NCBI GenBank assembly: GCA_029204225.1
Contig: CM055109.1
Span: 6,249,911-6,313,910 of the forward strand
Length of the DNA: 64,000 nucleotides
Direction of reading: 5' to 3'
From: Diphasiastrum complanatum
Lineage: Eukaryota; Streptophyta; Lycopodiopsida; Lycopodiales; Lycopodiaceae
This document shows positions 22,127-32,613 of the stretch, in pieces. Position 1 is the first letter of the stretch; the number at the start of each line of letters is the position of its first letter. A program made the translations under genes and the position numbers. A model generated the notes under the pieces. That model was not told the DNA's origin. It ran no database searches and saw only the letters and a list, made by a program, of their open reading frames with translations.

Positions 22127-22819
22127 ATGTCATCCATGGGTGGATATTTGTTAGAATCAAGTGAGAGACTCACTTCCACAAATTATTCCATTTGGAAAGT
22201 GAGAATGGAATCACTCCTAGTGATCCATGATCTCTTTGATATAGTTCTAGGAGTTGAGGAAGAGCCTCAAGCTCCCCAAGAACAAACCAAATACAAGAAG
22301 AGAACAAGATTAGCTCTACATTGCATAAAGTTGAATGTATATGACCTCTTGAAAGAGGTGTCTTCTTGTGCCTCATCCAAAGAGGCTTGGGATTCATTAA
22401 AGAGCATCTATGAATCCAATAATACTTCAAGAATCCTCATGCTAAGAAATCAAGTTTTCCAAAGCATGAAAGGAAGTGGAGAGAGTGGACAAGAGTATGT
22501 CCTTAGGAATAAATCTCTCAACAAGGAATTAAGTGCAATAGGAGAGAAGATCCAAGATCAAGAGCTAGTACAAATCATTTTGAATGGCCTAGGTGATGAG
22601 TTCACCAACTTAGTCCAATCATTTGCTATTCAAGACACTCTTCCATCCATTGAAAAGCTTCACAATGTTCTTGTGGCCGAGGAGAGTAGGCTTCTACACC
22701 TTAAGACAAGAATGGATGGCATGTCACTTAATGGAGGAGAGGAGAAAGCAAAGTTACATCCAAAGGTAAGAAGAAGCAACATCCATTCAAGAAGAATCAA
22801 GGCAAGGAGGCCGAGATGA
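22127..22819 (+). CDS. copia A Gag (UBN2-type) N-terminal part
   Basis: The frame starts at ATG 22127 with the canonical copia Gag opening (MSSMGGYLLESSERLTSTNYSIWK): the L-x-x-x-NY-x-x-W motif followed by the long helical capsid-like UBN2 region (EAWDSLKSIYE about residue 86, ILNGLGDEF about residue 150). 230 codons. It ends at TGA 22817-22819, and the zinc-knuckle part follows in another frame, so a frameshift has split Gag. The two frames overlap at ATGA (22816-22819). Role: coat protein of the virus-like particle. Confidence 0.88.
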   Translation: MSSMGGYLLESSERLTSTNYSIWKVRMESLLVIHDLFDIVLGVEEEPQAPQEQTKYKKRTRLALHCIKLNVYDLLKEVSSCASSKEAWDSLKSIYESNNTSRILMLRNQVFQSMKGSGESGQEYVLRNKSLNKELSAIGEKIQDQELVQIILNGLGDEFTNLVQSFAIQDTLPSIEKLHNVLVAEESRLLHLKTRMDGMSLNGGEEKAKLHPKVRRSNIHSRRIKARRPR

Positions 22820-23043
22820 AGAATGGAGGATCTACTTCCAAAGGCAAAGTGAAGAACAAGGCAAAGCTCAAGTGTTTCTTTTGTGGGAAGAAAGGACACT
22901 TTGCCTCGGAATGCTACTTGAAGAAGAATCAACAAGCCAATGGAGATCAAGGGAACATTGCTCAAGAGGAAGAAGATGAGAATGGATTCAACACATCCTT
23001 GATGGTTGCATCTACACCAACTTCAAGTCAAGACACATGGTAG
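22816..23043 (+). pseudogene. copia A Gag zinc knuckle and start of protease
   Basis: 75 codons in frame +1 relative to the upstream Gag. A CX2CX4HX4C zinc knuckle (CFFCGKKGHFASEC) lies after a Lys-rich stretch and binds element RNA in intact relatives. The frame stops at TAG 23041-23043 just before the protease active-site region. Confidence 0.88.
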
Positions 23044-23216
23044 ATAGATAGTGTGGCTAGTTCCCACATGTCTTTTAACAAGCATTATTTCTCTACTCTT
23101 CTATCTTGTAATGACTCTAAGAAGTCAATATACACTGCTAGTAATCAAGCAAGATAGATGGCATAGGATCTATTCCTCTTTGCCTAGCATCTAAAAGGAT
23201 AGATCTAGATAATGTT
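23044..23216 (+). pseudogene. copia A aspartic protease remnant
   Basis: Immediately after the stop codon the frame reads IDSVASSHMSF. Family members have DSGAS-HM here, so the catalytic Asp-Ser-Gly has become Asp-Ser-Val. Together with the stop this makes the protease non-functional. The frame is lost again before 23217. Confidence 0.75.
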
Positions 23217-23640
23217 TTGTATGTTTCTACCATTTCAAGAAACTTGCTTAGTGTAGGACAATTAATGGACAATGGACTAGATGTACATTTCAAGAATGGA
23301 GTTTGTTCCATCTTGAAAAATGATAAGTGCATAGCTAGTGGCATTAAGCAAGGTAGACTTTTCAAGTTGGATGCTAATGTTGCAAATGAAAGTGTGAACT
23401 TAGCTAGGGAGAAGCTATCTCAAGTGGAGTTTTGGCATAAGAGATTAGGCCATCCTAATCTTCAATCTATGGAGTCAATGGCAAGCAAGGAACTAGCTCT
23501 TGACATACCAAGAGCTTTCAAGAAGTGTGGAAATATGTGTGAGGCATGTGGCCTTGCAAAGTCACACAAATCTTCTTACAAGAGATCTTCATCAAGATCT
23601 ACCTCTCCCTTGGATCTGATGTACATAGTTTTTCTTAGGC
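23217..23640 (+). pseudogene. copia A GAG-pre-integrase zinc-binding domain
   Basis: The frame contains ISRNLLSVGQLMDNG, then the HHCC zinc finger (WHKRLGHPN ... CEACGLAKSHK). It reaches PLDLMY, where the frame changes; the family continues with HSDVxGP. Confidence 0.85.
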
Positions 23641-24290
23641 AAGTAATGGAGGTGCCTTGATGTATGTAACTTCTATAGATGATTGTACTAGATTCACATA
23701 GACTGAGCTACTATCAAAGAAAAGTCTTGTTTATGAGGCTTTCATTAAGTTCAAGTCTCCAGTAGAGAAGCAACTTAGTACTTCCATCAAAGCACTAAGA
23801 TGTGATAATGGAGGAGAGTACACCTCCAATAAAATGAAAGACTTTTGTGAGATCAATGGCATTAAATTGCAATACACTTGTTTCTACACCCCCCAACAAA
23901 ATGGGGTGGCCGAGAAGAAAAATAGAAGTCTATGTGAGTGTGCAAAGTCTTTAAGACTTGATGCATCACTTCCCATTTCATTTTGGGGAGAAGCTATAAC
24001 ATGTGCTAATTACTTGTGTAATAGACTTCCTAGTAGTGCTATAGATGGGATCTCACCTTATCAAGCTTTGTTTGGTAAGAAACCCAGTGTAAAGATTTTA
24101 AGATCTTTGGATGTATTTGTTATGTCCACATCCCTTTGGAGACTAGAAGAAGGAAGATGCTACCTCCTTCAAAGGGATTTTTGTTGGATATGGAGAAAAT
24201 ATCAAGGGCTATAGAATATATGATCCTATATCCAAGAAAATAAAGGTAAGCAAGGATGTACTTTTTGATGAGTCACAATTTGCTAAGAGC
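23641..24290 (+). pseudogene. copia A integrase catalytic core
   Basis: A frame at 23655-23700 carries SIDDCTRFT. The second catalytic Asp is in LRCDNGGEYTS (about 23797-23830). The catalytic Glu is in QQNGVAEKKNR (open frame 23834-24214), followed by SFWGEAITCANYLCNRLP. A frameshift near 24100 moves the C-terminal part (GYRIYDPxSKKIKVSKDVLFDES) to another frame up to 24290. D and E residues are present, but frame breaks prevent a functional enzyme. Confidence 0.85.
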
Positions 24291-25859
24291 TTGTCTAATG
24301 GATCTAACCCATTGTGCATTGAAGATCTTGACAAATCCGAGGAGGATCTTGACAAACCCGAGGAGGATCTTGACAAACCCGAGGATGGAGACAAGGATCT
24401 GAGTCAAAGGGGGCCAAGAAGATCATCAAGAAGCAAGGCCGAGCCCTCAAGGCTCACCTATGTGGACAAGGGAAAGCAAAAGAAAGACTCTACATCTTCT
24501 ACCTCTTATTCTTTCTTAGCTACATTGCTTGAAGGACCATCATCTTTTGAAGAAGCATATAGATCTAAAGTTTGGAGAGATGCAATGCAAGTAGAGTATG
24601 ATGCATTAGAAGAAAATCATACTTGGAATCTTGTAAATCTTCCAAGAGGGAAGAAACCACTTGCATGTAAGTGGATTTATAGAATAAAGTACAATCAAGA
24701 TGGATCTATTAGTAAGTACAAAGCGAGGCTTGTTGCTAAGGAGTTTCTTCAAATAAAAGGATTAGATTATAAAGAAACATTTGCACCTGTAGCCAAGCTT
24801 GTAACTATTAGATTAATCATTTGCATTGCTACTTCGTTCAAGTGGGATCTCTACCAAATGGATGTGACAAATGCCTTCTTGAATGCCTTCTTAGAAGAGG
24901 AAATCTACATGATGCAACCCGAGGGCTTCATCAAGGTTGGTGAGGAGCAAAAAGTGTGCTATTTAAGGAAGAGCCTATATGGCTTGAAGCAAGCACCTAG
25001 AGCTTGGTACTCTAGGTTGCATGATTTTCTCTATTCCCTTGGCTTTGTACTAAGTGCTTATGAACCTTCTTTATATTTCAAATGTAATGAAGGAAAGATT
25101 ATTATTTTGGTACTTTATGTTGATGACATCATTATGACAAGAAATGATGATGAAGGCATAAGCAAAGTAAAAGTTGATTTATCTAGTGAGTTCAAGATGG
25201 TAGATCTAGGCTTCCTTAAGTTTATACTTGGGATAGAAGTGTCTAGAAGTAGCAATTGTACTGTCATAAGTCAATCCGAGTATGCTACTTCCATGCTTGA
25301 AAGATTTGGTATGAAAGATTGTAAGGGGATTGACACCCCTATGGAGCATGTTGTGAAAGCAACTAATGAAGGTGATGAAGCATCCTTTGAGGACATCACC
25401 CCCTTTAGGAAGCTTATAGGATCTCTAATCTATTTAACCATCACTAGACCTGACTTAAGTTTTTGTGTAAGCAAGTTGAGTCAAAGTATGCAAGCTCCTT
25501 TAGTGCATCATTGGAAAAGTGCCAAGAGAGTGCTTAGATATGTTTCTAGTACTAGATTTTTTGGCACACTTTATGAAGGATCTAACTTGCACTTGAGAGC
25601 CTACTCGGATTCAAATTTTGCAGGTGACAAGATGGATATGAAGTCCATTAGTGCATTTGCACCATTTCTTTGTGGAGGAGTAATATCTTGGCTTTCCAAA
25701 AAGCAAGATACTATCTCACTATCTTCTTGTGAAGCCGAGTACAAGGCATTGACTTCAACAACCAAAGAGCTCCTATGGCTAAGAAGACTCTTGCTGGAGC
25801 TACATGTGCTAGAGTCCGAGGAGATCCCTTACATATCTTGTGACAATCAAGCTTCTTAA
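24291..25859 (+). CDS. copia A reverse transcriptase-RNase H (open, 522 codons)
   Basis: The longest intact pol frame in the window. Near the start (24321-24383) are three 21-bp repeats encoding EDLDKPE. RT signatures follow: VWRDAMQVEYDALEENHTW, CKWIYRIKYNQDGSISKYKARLVA, QMDVTNAFLN, LYGLKQAPRAWY and the catalytic YVDD at 25116-25127 (Tyr about residue 276). RNase H follows with YSDSNFAGD, SLSSCEAEYKAL and ELLWLRRLL. It ends at TAA 25857-25859, inside the conserved DNQAS.. region, so the last ~75 residues are cut off. It lacks its own start; in an intact element it is translated as part of a gag-pol polyprotein. Confidence 0.93.
   Translation: MSNGSNPLCIEDLDKSEEDLDKPEEDLDKPEDGDKDLSQRGPRRSSRSKAEPSRLTYVDKGKQKKDSTSSTSYSFLATLLEGPSSFEEAYRSKVWRDAMQVEYDALEENHTWNLVNLPRGKKPLACKWIYRIKYNQDGSISKYKARLVAKEFLQIKGLDYKETFAPVAKLVTIRLIICIATSFKWDLYQMDVTNAFLNAFLEEEIYMMQPEGFIKVGEEQKVCYLRKSLYGLKQAPRAWYSRLHDFLYSLGFVLSAYEPSLYFKCNEGKIIILVLYVDDIIMTRNDDEGISKVKVDLSSEFKMVDLGFLKFILGIEVSRSSNCTVISQSEYATSMLERFGMKDCKGIDTPMEHVVKATNEGDEASFEDITPFRKLIGSLIYLTITRPDLSFCVSKLSQSMQAPLVHHWKSAKRVLRYVSSTRFFGTLYEGSNLHLRAYSDSNFAGDKMDMKSISAFAPFLCGGVISWLSKKQDTISLSSCEAEYKALTSTTKELLWLRRLLLELHVLESEEIPYISCDNQAS
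24321..24383 (+). repeat. 3 x 21-bp in-frame repeat (EDLDKPE)
   Basis: GAGGATCTTGACAAACCCGAG-type unit three times, in frame within the acidic linker between integrase and RT. Confidence 0.9.
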
Positions 25860-26084
25860 CAAATTGCTTCAAATCCTATCTTCCATGCTAGAACAAAGCA
25901 TATTGAGATAGCTCACCACTTTGTGAGGGAGAACGTACAATCCAAGGAGGTGCAATTACATCATGTACCATCATTAGAATGCATAGCTGATATCTTAACC
26001 AAGCCATTGTCCAAAGATCCATTTTTTAAGTTAAGATATGCTCTTGGAATTGTAGATAGATGTACATTAGATTTGCCAAGTTAG
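25860..26084 (+). pseudogene. copia A RNase H C-terminal tail
   Basis: The same frame continues past the stop as QIASNPIFHARTKHIEIAHH, then VPSLECIADILTKPLSKDP, ending at TAG 26082-26084. A single nonsense codon therefore separates it from the main RT frame. Confidence 0.9.
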
Positions 26085-26097
26085 AAGTGAGGAGGAG
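26085..26097 (+). promoter_or_regulatory. polypurine tract of copia A
   Basis: AAGTGAGGAGGAG directly before the 3' LTR start at 26098. Confidence 0.85.
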
Positions 26098-26620
26098 TGT
26101 TGAAATTTGTCACTTCTCACTTGACATTGGTTATTGTAAATAATGATCAAACATTAAAACAATGTTGATGATATGATTTCACACATGTGGAGCCTATTCC
26201 CACATGTGAAATGATGTACTTTTCATACTTGTATATATCTAAATTGATTTTGTATCAATCTAGTTAGTGTGAACATGATTTGACTAGTTTTTAGTCAAGT
26301 TGACTAGTCACCTAGAAATTAGCTTTTCCTTGCATGTGCATGAGTAAATGCTCCCACATGGAAAGTGGTTGTTCACACGTGTGTATAGAATTCTAGAAGA
26401 TAGGAGTTAACCATTTTTCTTAAATCCTATTTTGTAGAGAATATTCCTATATTCTAGGAGACTAGCTTTTTGGATTTTAGCCATATTCTAGAAGGTCAAC
26501 TTTGGATAAGGATCAATGATGGATCAAATGGATAGATCTGAGTGATGTGGCACTCTTCACACGTGTGAAGACCTGCCGGACTGTACCAGACTCGTGGATG
26601 TACTTGATCCATAAAAGAAT
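26098..26620 (+). mobile_element. 3' LTR of copia A, truncated
   Basis: Starts TGTTGAAATTTGTC and follows the 5' LTR to ..GATCCATAAAAGAAT. At 26621 the sequence switches to a family B LTR. The missing ~340 bp are not seen downstream. Confidence 0.9.
26554..26571. promoter_or_regulatory. G-box palindrome, copia A 3' LTR
   Basis: TCTTCACACGTGTGAAGA, identical to the 5' LTR copy at 21127-21144. Confidence 0.6.
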
Positions 26621-27025
26621 TGTTGGGAGAGAGAACGAATAAATGACGAACAAGACGTGAACGAGAAACGAACTCAAACAAGAAACGAACGAGTAGCGAA
26701 CTCGAACAGAAAATGTTCGTGCATAGCAGAATGAGTTAAATGACTCTCTCCCTAAGCATGACTATGCCTATCAGAATGAACAGAACAGATAGTGATTGAA
26801 ATCACGGCCATTCTAGATTACGTAGCCAAACCTTTTAAATGGATGAAGCACTAAAAGAATAATTTGTCGCGAATTGCAAGACAAATTATTTGTCGTGAAT
26901 GATTCGCGAAGAGCTAGACACGATCATTAGTCGTGAAAGATAAGAATAAAAATTAATTGTTTATTATCAGAAAGAGCAACTGGAACAATCAGACAGAAAG
27001 AAGAATAAGCATAGCAATATTGATA
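26621..27025 (-). mobile_element. family B LTR fragment nested in copia A
   Basis: Begins TGTTGGGAGAGAG at the break in the copia A LTR. It shares AACGAACTCG, AAATGTTCGTGCA, CATGACTATGCCTATC and ATTACGTAGCCAAAC with the B copies at 3924 and 35974. The right end is not conserved, so the boundary with gypsy sequence near 27025 is approximate. Confidence 0.65.
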
Positions 27026-27029
27026 GATC

Positions 27030-28779
27030 TTAAACGCAGAATAAAGATATGTGAGTAACATATGTGGGTTTTGGAGGAATCTGCCAGGTAAGAATGTGTT
27101 TATGTACTGGGTCATACTGAGATTATTCTCATATGTGCACGATTAATCTTGTATGAATCTTTGTATGGAAGATTTATGGATTAACTTATAAATGATTTGG
27201 GTAAAGATCTAAATGTGGTGTTATACTAGTTCTTGACCTAGACATTTGAGATTTCTGAATCTTTGGCTTTTAACTTGAGTAGTACAGACTGAAGTTAATT
27301 GGTAAAATGATCAGTGTGATGTGGATTCACCAAGAACTAATGGTTTTTGAATTATATGGCTTGCAAGACGCATGATTAGTGAATCATTTGGGTTCATCAG
27401 TTAAAATTATGTGCATTGGATATACAGTATTCTTGGGATAGAGTATTCCTTAGTTAAGGAATAGACTCAACTCATTTTTTATTGTGTCCCAGAGCGCTCG
27501 ATTGGATAACAAATCATAATGAATCCAAGAATAATAACTGAATTGATTTTCAACAGGACTTTGGGTATCTAGATGTGATTCTAGATTGTAATCTAAAGTT
27601 TTTTGTAGTTGAAGATGATTGTCATTTTGATATGCAGCGTTCAGTCTTTAATTACAAGTTGTTTATAGAACTTGAATCTTGCACTTTAGTTAAAGAATCA
27701 TGGTTTGAAAGTATTCCTAAATCCAGTATTTTTTTAATGGGAAGATTTTAAAAAAAGATTTTGGAATGACTCTTACCTTTCCTGAGTTATGTTAGACATA
27801 TACTCAAGTATCTTGTAAATGATTAAGTATGGTCTTGATTTCAGAAAATTATGATTGACGAATCATATGAATCTAAATATTTATGGTTGACGAATCATAA
27901 ATAGATACTTAATTATTGTCAGAGGATTATAAGAAATGGTGACGATTCTTAAGTGTGATGATTAATTCTTGATCTATTATTTGAGTAAGAATTCCGATCA
28001 GTGTTTTGAATCTCTCTACTCTAGTATTTTATTTGAGAACCTATGGATCTCATAGATATTCTCACAAGATAAGTTATCTTATTTGTGGAGAATTTAATCA
28101 ATCTAGTAGATGCTATTATGCTACAGTTTATGATCTGCAGATGCTCGAGTACAGTTTTTTCATTTGAATTGGATCTCTAGTTATCATAGGAGACAAACAA
28201 GTCTATTAAGATGAATGAATATTATTTTCTTGTATTTGGTGCTAGAAACATGAGCACTTAACTCAAAAGTGTATCTGGGATACTCAGAGTTGAGTTTTAA
28301 TCATTCTATATCTTAATGATTCTCCTAAAGATTCTAATTGAATGAATTTTCATATCTTAGAATTTGGATTTTAAGGATATTTGTACTTGAAAGTTTATGA
28401 ATTATTTGTTAGAGTTGTGGATAATTTTAGACTGTAATCATAATTATTTTATTATTTCTTTAACTTTAATCTCTTAAGTTAGGTTATTTCACCCAGTGTT
28501 TCATGTAAGTGTTTTACATAAAGGTGACGTTACTAACTTGGGGTGAATATAACCTAGATGGAAAATTTATCGCTTAGTGTACTTTTTCAAACCTGAGTTG
28601 TACTCCAGTGCAGAGATTATCACTTGGAAATAGAATTATCTCTGAGTACTTGTTTGATGTGAAAGTTGGACTAAGGATAATGATTTTCTAGATTGATATT
28701 TAGAGTTAAAAAAACTATTTAGTTATTCTTTCTTGTTTAGAGAGCTTCTAAGGATAGAAGCAGTTTAAGGAGGGAAGAA
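27030..28779 (+). mobile_element. gypsy internal region, 3' part
   Basis: Resumes the gypsy element interrupted at 20670. It shares GTGAGTAACATATGTGG and GAGCACTTAACTCAA..GGGATACTCAGAG with the inverted copy at 13740-17640 and the copy at 40190-41224. No intact ORF. It ends with a polypurine tract AAGGAGGGAAGAA (28767-28779). Confidence 0.65.
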
Positions 28780-28892
28780 TGTTGTGTCCATGGCCAGTAA
28801 GTAGGATTCAGTATACTCCTAGTCTTGGATACATGGTTCTAGTAAATCAAGTTGTTAGTTATGCCATATCATACTGGATGTGACCCGAAAGT
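28780..28892 (+). mobile_element. gypsy 3' LTR, truncated after ~113 bp
   Basis: Starts TGTTGTGTCCATGG right after the polypurine tract and matches the 5' LTR at 19618 through GACCCGAAAGTAA. It is then replaced by a palindrome and unrelated sequence. Confidence 0.75.
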
Positions 28893-28893
28893 A

Positions 28894-28930
28894 ACTAATA
28901 TCTTTGTGAGGGCCTCACAAAGATATTAGT
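28894..28930. repeat. 18-bp perfect inverted repeat, 1-nt spacer
   Basis: ACTAATATCTTTGTGAGG, one G, then its exact reverse complement. It sits precisely at the truncation of the gypsy 3' LTR, so it may mark a rearrangement breakpoint or the end of an inserted sequence. Confidence 0.9.
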
Positions 28931-29233
28931 TAGTAACTATAACAACATAATCACACATCATTTCAAATATAATCCAGTGACAAATAGCAACATAATCACA
29001 CATCCATTTCACCCTATCATTGTAATCAACAATAAAACATTTGTACTTTCATAAAGAAACATGCATCTGCTCCAGTAAGGTCATGCTCAACTGATCTATG
29101 TACTGAATCATCTATGAAATACAATGATTATTACAGAAGACGTGATTCCATTCATAAGAATGCAGCAATCACTGCAGATCAGTACATTACTTAACATCAT
29201 CTTCTTCTCTACTAAGAGAAGGAAGTAAGCTAT
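28931..29233. other. spacer between opposed gypsy LTRs
   Basis: AT-rich; AACATAATCACACATC is present twice (about 28943 and 28989). No gene. Confidence 0.5.
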
Positions 29234-29588
29234 TGTAAGGGAAGATACCTCAAGATCCTGCTTACAAGATAACACACAATGGAAAACACACTATGGAGCA
29301 ACCACCCAACCAAGTAGAAGCAACCAATCAACACTAGAAGCTTCACCCCCAAGCCAAGGAATAAGAAGCATGAAGGTAGAGTGAAACCCTGGCAATGAAT
29401 CAACAATCACAATGAGGAGTAGGGCGAGTTTGGCCTCAATATATAGAGCTAAAAGCAACCTGGGCATGGAGCCATGCATAGCCCTAAGTTTCCTATACAT
29501 AGATTCACCTAGAATAGAGTCCTAAGCATGGACCAACTATTCATAGAATTGTTATTGATAACTCCACACATGCATACACTGTCTCATA
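29234..29588 (-). mobile_element. gypsy LTR, inverted and truncated
   Basis: Reverse complement of 19735-20103 with few differences. Its terminal end (minus-strand ..CTTACA) is at 29234. The start is lost near 29588. No primer-site complement lies next to it. Confidence 0.75.
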
Positions 29589-32491
29589 CACGATGGGTAT
29601 TGGATCAATATGGGTCTGATGTTTTGGTGAGCAGTTTTTGGCGGGCAAATTTTGGCAAGCATTCTTTTGAGAAATGGTACAATGGTGAGCACTTCTCTAA
29701 CATGAGGATTTTTCTAGAATTATTATTGTTTGGGTTTGAGCAATTTGTATATCACCCAACAAGCAACAAGCGCCGACCATAGAACCTCGCAGGTGGCCCT
29801 CATAGCCGCCTTGTAGTCAACTTCTGTTGGAGACAATAATATTTTAGGCCCCTTTCTTGTTGTCGAGATCTAAAATCTATCAACTTGGAGGAATAATTAA
29901 GCAGGTTGGATCAATGGTTTATATTGTTTTGTTGACTGGATCCAACAAAACTCATTTTTGCTATCATTTCAATTTGAAGCAATTGCTTGTAAGTGCTAGT
30001 TAGTGATGGAGAATGATCTATTCTTAGAAGATAATAATGTGAGGACTTATTGGTAGAACTAAAATGAATTGTTTCAGTAACCTAGACCTATACCACAAAA
30101 GAACTTCATTGTTCATGTAGTTTTAATGTGGACAATGCATGACTACGGTTACAACCCCGAATTAAGTTTCCAATGTGGTTCTAATTGTCGGATATTCATG
30201 CTAGATATTTTACCATGTAGTGTGTGATGTAATTTATGTCTCAAGTCCCTCAAATTGCATCTACAAACTCAATAGTTAATTTCTTATAATACATCAATAT
30301 TAGAGAGTTTATTTTTTCTAAGTAGTTGGTCATGTTGTTTTCATTTTATTTTTTATTTTTTTAAATTAAATTGAATCAAATTATATAATCAACCTTCTGT
30401 ACAAAAATAACACCTTTCCAAATCAAGTGTTGAATCTTTGTCAATTTTCCAGTATAATATCCCTAAAAATGGAGAGCTTTGGCTCCTCTTATGCTTGGTT
30501 TGCAAGGAATGTCAATTGTTTTGCTTGAAAGATTGTCGTCCTTTTGTGTTTTAGCATGTTCTTTATGATGACATGCTTTTGGTAAAAGAATTCTAATCAA
30601 GCTATTGCTCATTTCGACAAATGAATTTGACTTGGTATTCCAAACAAATAAAATTATATGAAAGTATATCAAGTTTTTAGTGATCCCTAATTCTCCATGA
30701 AGTGTGCAAATTTGAATATTTTAAAGAGCAATTGGTTGTATCAGTTTCCAATTTGTGTCCTATGTGTCACTTGAAACTCTAATGGACAAGTCTTTTATGT
30801 GTTCTGAATTTGCTGCATGAGAGACAATGAACATACATTTCAATGTTCTGAAGGCTTCGACCAAATGCCATTCTACATTGAGGTTATTTATTTCAAACAC
30901 TCTAAGTTTGTCAAATTGCTTAATGCTTCATTCATGAGTGTAATACTAGCCCTTTCGATCTTTTGTCCCACGTTATGTTTGATTCATCTTATTTGAGAAC
31001 TAATATTAACTTGTTAACATTCTTTTTGTAATTATAATTTTACAATAAATTGTACTGTTTGATTACTCTACGAACAAGTTGCTAATAAAAGTATGATATA
31101 AAGTGCCAAACTTTGATTTATAAGTCTCATTGATGTGGTAAGGAGTATCGATGACTCTTTGCATACCCTTGTTTAACACATTTGTTTCTAGATTTGATTT
31201 GAAATGTTCTTCTTCTTGATATCAAAAAACTCACTTGTTCAAGTCTTGAATCAATGTTCATTTCATAACGTTACCCACTTCACTTATTAAGGCCTCAAAA
31301 ACCTTGGACTTGATTTTAAAATATTGACAATTTTCTAGTAAATCTGTCATTGACTCAAAGGTTAGGACCGAATTCAAATATTTTTCAATGATATTGTCGT
31401 CTTTCATATTATGATGTGCGATTAATGTTGATACGCAAAAGAAGAAATAATGAGAAGAATAAAAAACAATTTATGATGTACCAATTGAAATACAAACAAA
31501 AATGTTTCAAGATGAAATCTTATTTGAAAGCATGGATCCTATTTTGTGGTCACATCCTTTTGATGAAATTTAATCAATGTTCTTTAAGACATTTCTTTTT
31601 CTATGCATGTTGGAGTTGGCGAGGTAGGAAGGCAGTGGTTCTTTGGTGCTACTTGGGTGTCTATAGGATTTTGTTGGCTTAGCTTTGTGAGACAAGGTGA
31701 CACTTTGTCCGTTGTCGCTAGGTAACAAGTATTGAGATTTGCCTTGCACAGTTTTTTCAACGCTAGCATCAAATTCAGCAACATTTTAAGAAAAAAAAGA
31801 TGTCTTGTTATTATAGTATTGAATGTCCTCATGGTGATTTAATGGTGAATATAATAGAGTATATTAGTAATTACACATGGCTTGTAAACAACACAAAAGA
31901 CCGGATGCAACCGAATAGTAAATAAACACCTTAAAGGAGTATATCGTAAAATACACATAGTTGAATAGTAAACATGCACCTTGACTTTGAAAGTCAAAAA
32001 GTAAAAATTTCAAATTTAAGTTAAAAGAGACTTTGTTATTTGAAACAATTATTTTAAATTACACTTCCAAATGCCATTTGTAAGCATAACCTCCACTCCA
32101 CACACACACACATATACACTCATATAGGAGAATAGTTTTTATTTATTAAAAATATGTGAAGACTACGGACTGCCAGAAACTGATGGGAAAAAAACAGCTG
32201 TCAATATTTCACACAAGTCAAAAGGGGCAGTTTAAAAAAAAAATTAAAATTAAAAAAAATTTAAAGTAGGAAAAATAAAAGCGTGCTGAGGCCAAAGAGG
32301 GGCATGAGACAGGGCCCCAGATTGCCTTCATATATGCTAGTACCTCCTTATGCTCTTGGTGCTTTATGTAGATCAGAATATACAGAAGAAGACGCGAGCC
32401 TGTAGTTTGTAAAAATTTCCTAGAATAGATCACTCCCTCAACATCATGGAACTGTAGCTTTACAGCTCCGATTCTCATCAAACAGAAGCTG
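29589..32491. other. intergenic upstream of the XKR-like gene
   Basis: AT-rich with no recognisable gene. Short frames at 30463-30672, 31416-31682 and 31584-31832 have no family features. A CA run at 32098-32113 and an A-rich tract at 32230-32265 lie in what is probably promoter/5' UTR DNA. No convincing TATA box could be chosen among the many AT stretches. Confidence 0.5.
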
Positions 32492-32578
32492 ATGGATCGG
32501 ATTGAGAATGGTATAGCCATGTGTTTACTTCAAATATTGAGCCGATTCCTTGTCTACCCATATGCAACGACATCATAG
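32492..32578 (+). CDS. upstream ORF (28 codons) before the XKR-like gene
   Basis: ATG 32492 opens MDRIENGIAMC.. and stops at TAG 32576-32578, 35 bp before the main ATG; a second in-frame ATG is at 32519. It can act only if the transcript starts upstream of 32492, which is unproven. uORFs of this kind often lower translation of the main frame. Confidence 0.35.
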   Translation: MDRIENGIAMCLLQILSRFLVYPYATTS

Positions 32579-32613
32579 TTGTAGTGACCTCGATTGAAAG
32601 CGAAGAAATCACC

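Larger units (their letters stand above)
20671..26620 (+). mobile_element. Ty1/copia element A, near full length but decayed
   Basis: Order: 5' LTR, primer site, gag with zinc knuckle, protease remnant, integrase, RT-RNase H, polypurine tract, 3' LTR (truncated at 26620 by a family B LTR). pol is broken by several frameshifts and stops. The LTRs differ at about 30 of the ~520 shared positions by eye, so insertion is not recent. It sits inside the gypsy element spanning 19618-28892. Confidence 0.92.

Noticed and set aside
32218-32520. 100-codon minus-strand ORF just upstream of the XKR-like gene
   Set aside because: No family features, poly-Phe/Leu end encoded by an A-rich tract; it lies antisense to the probable 5' UTR.
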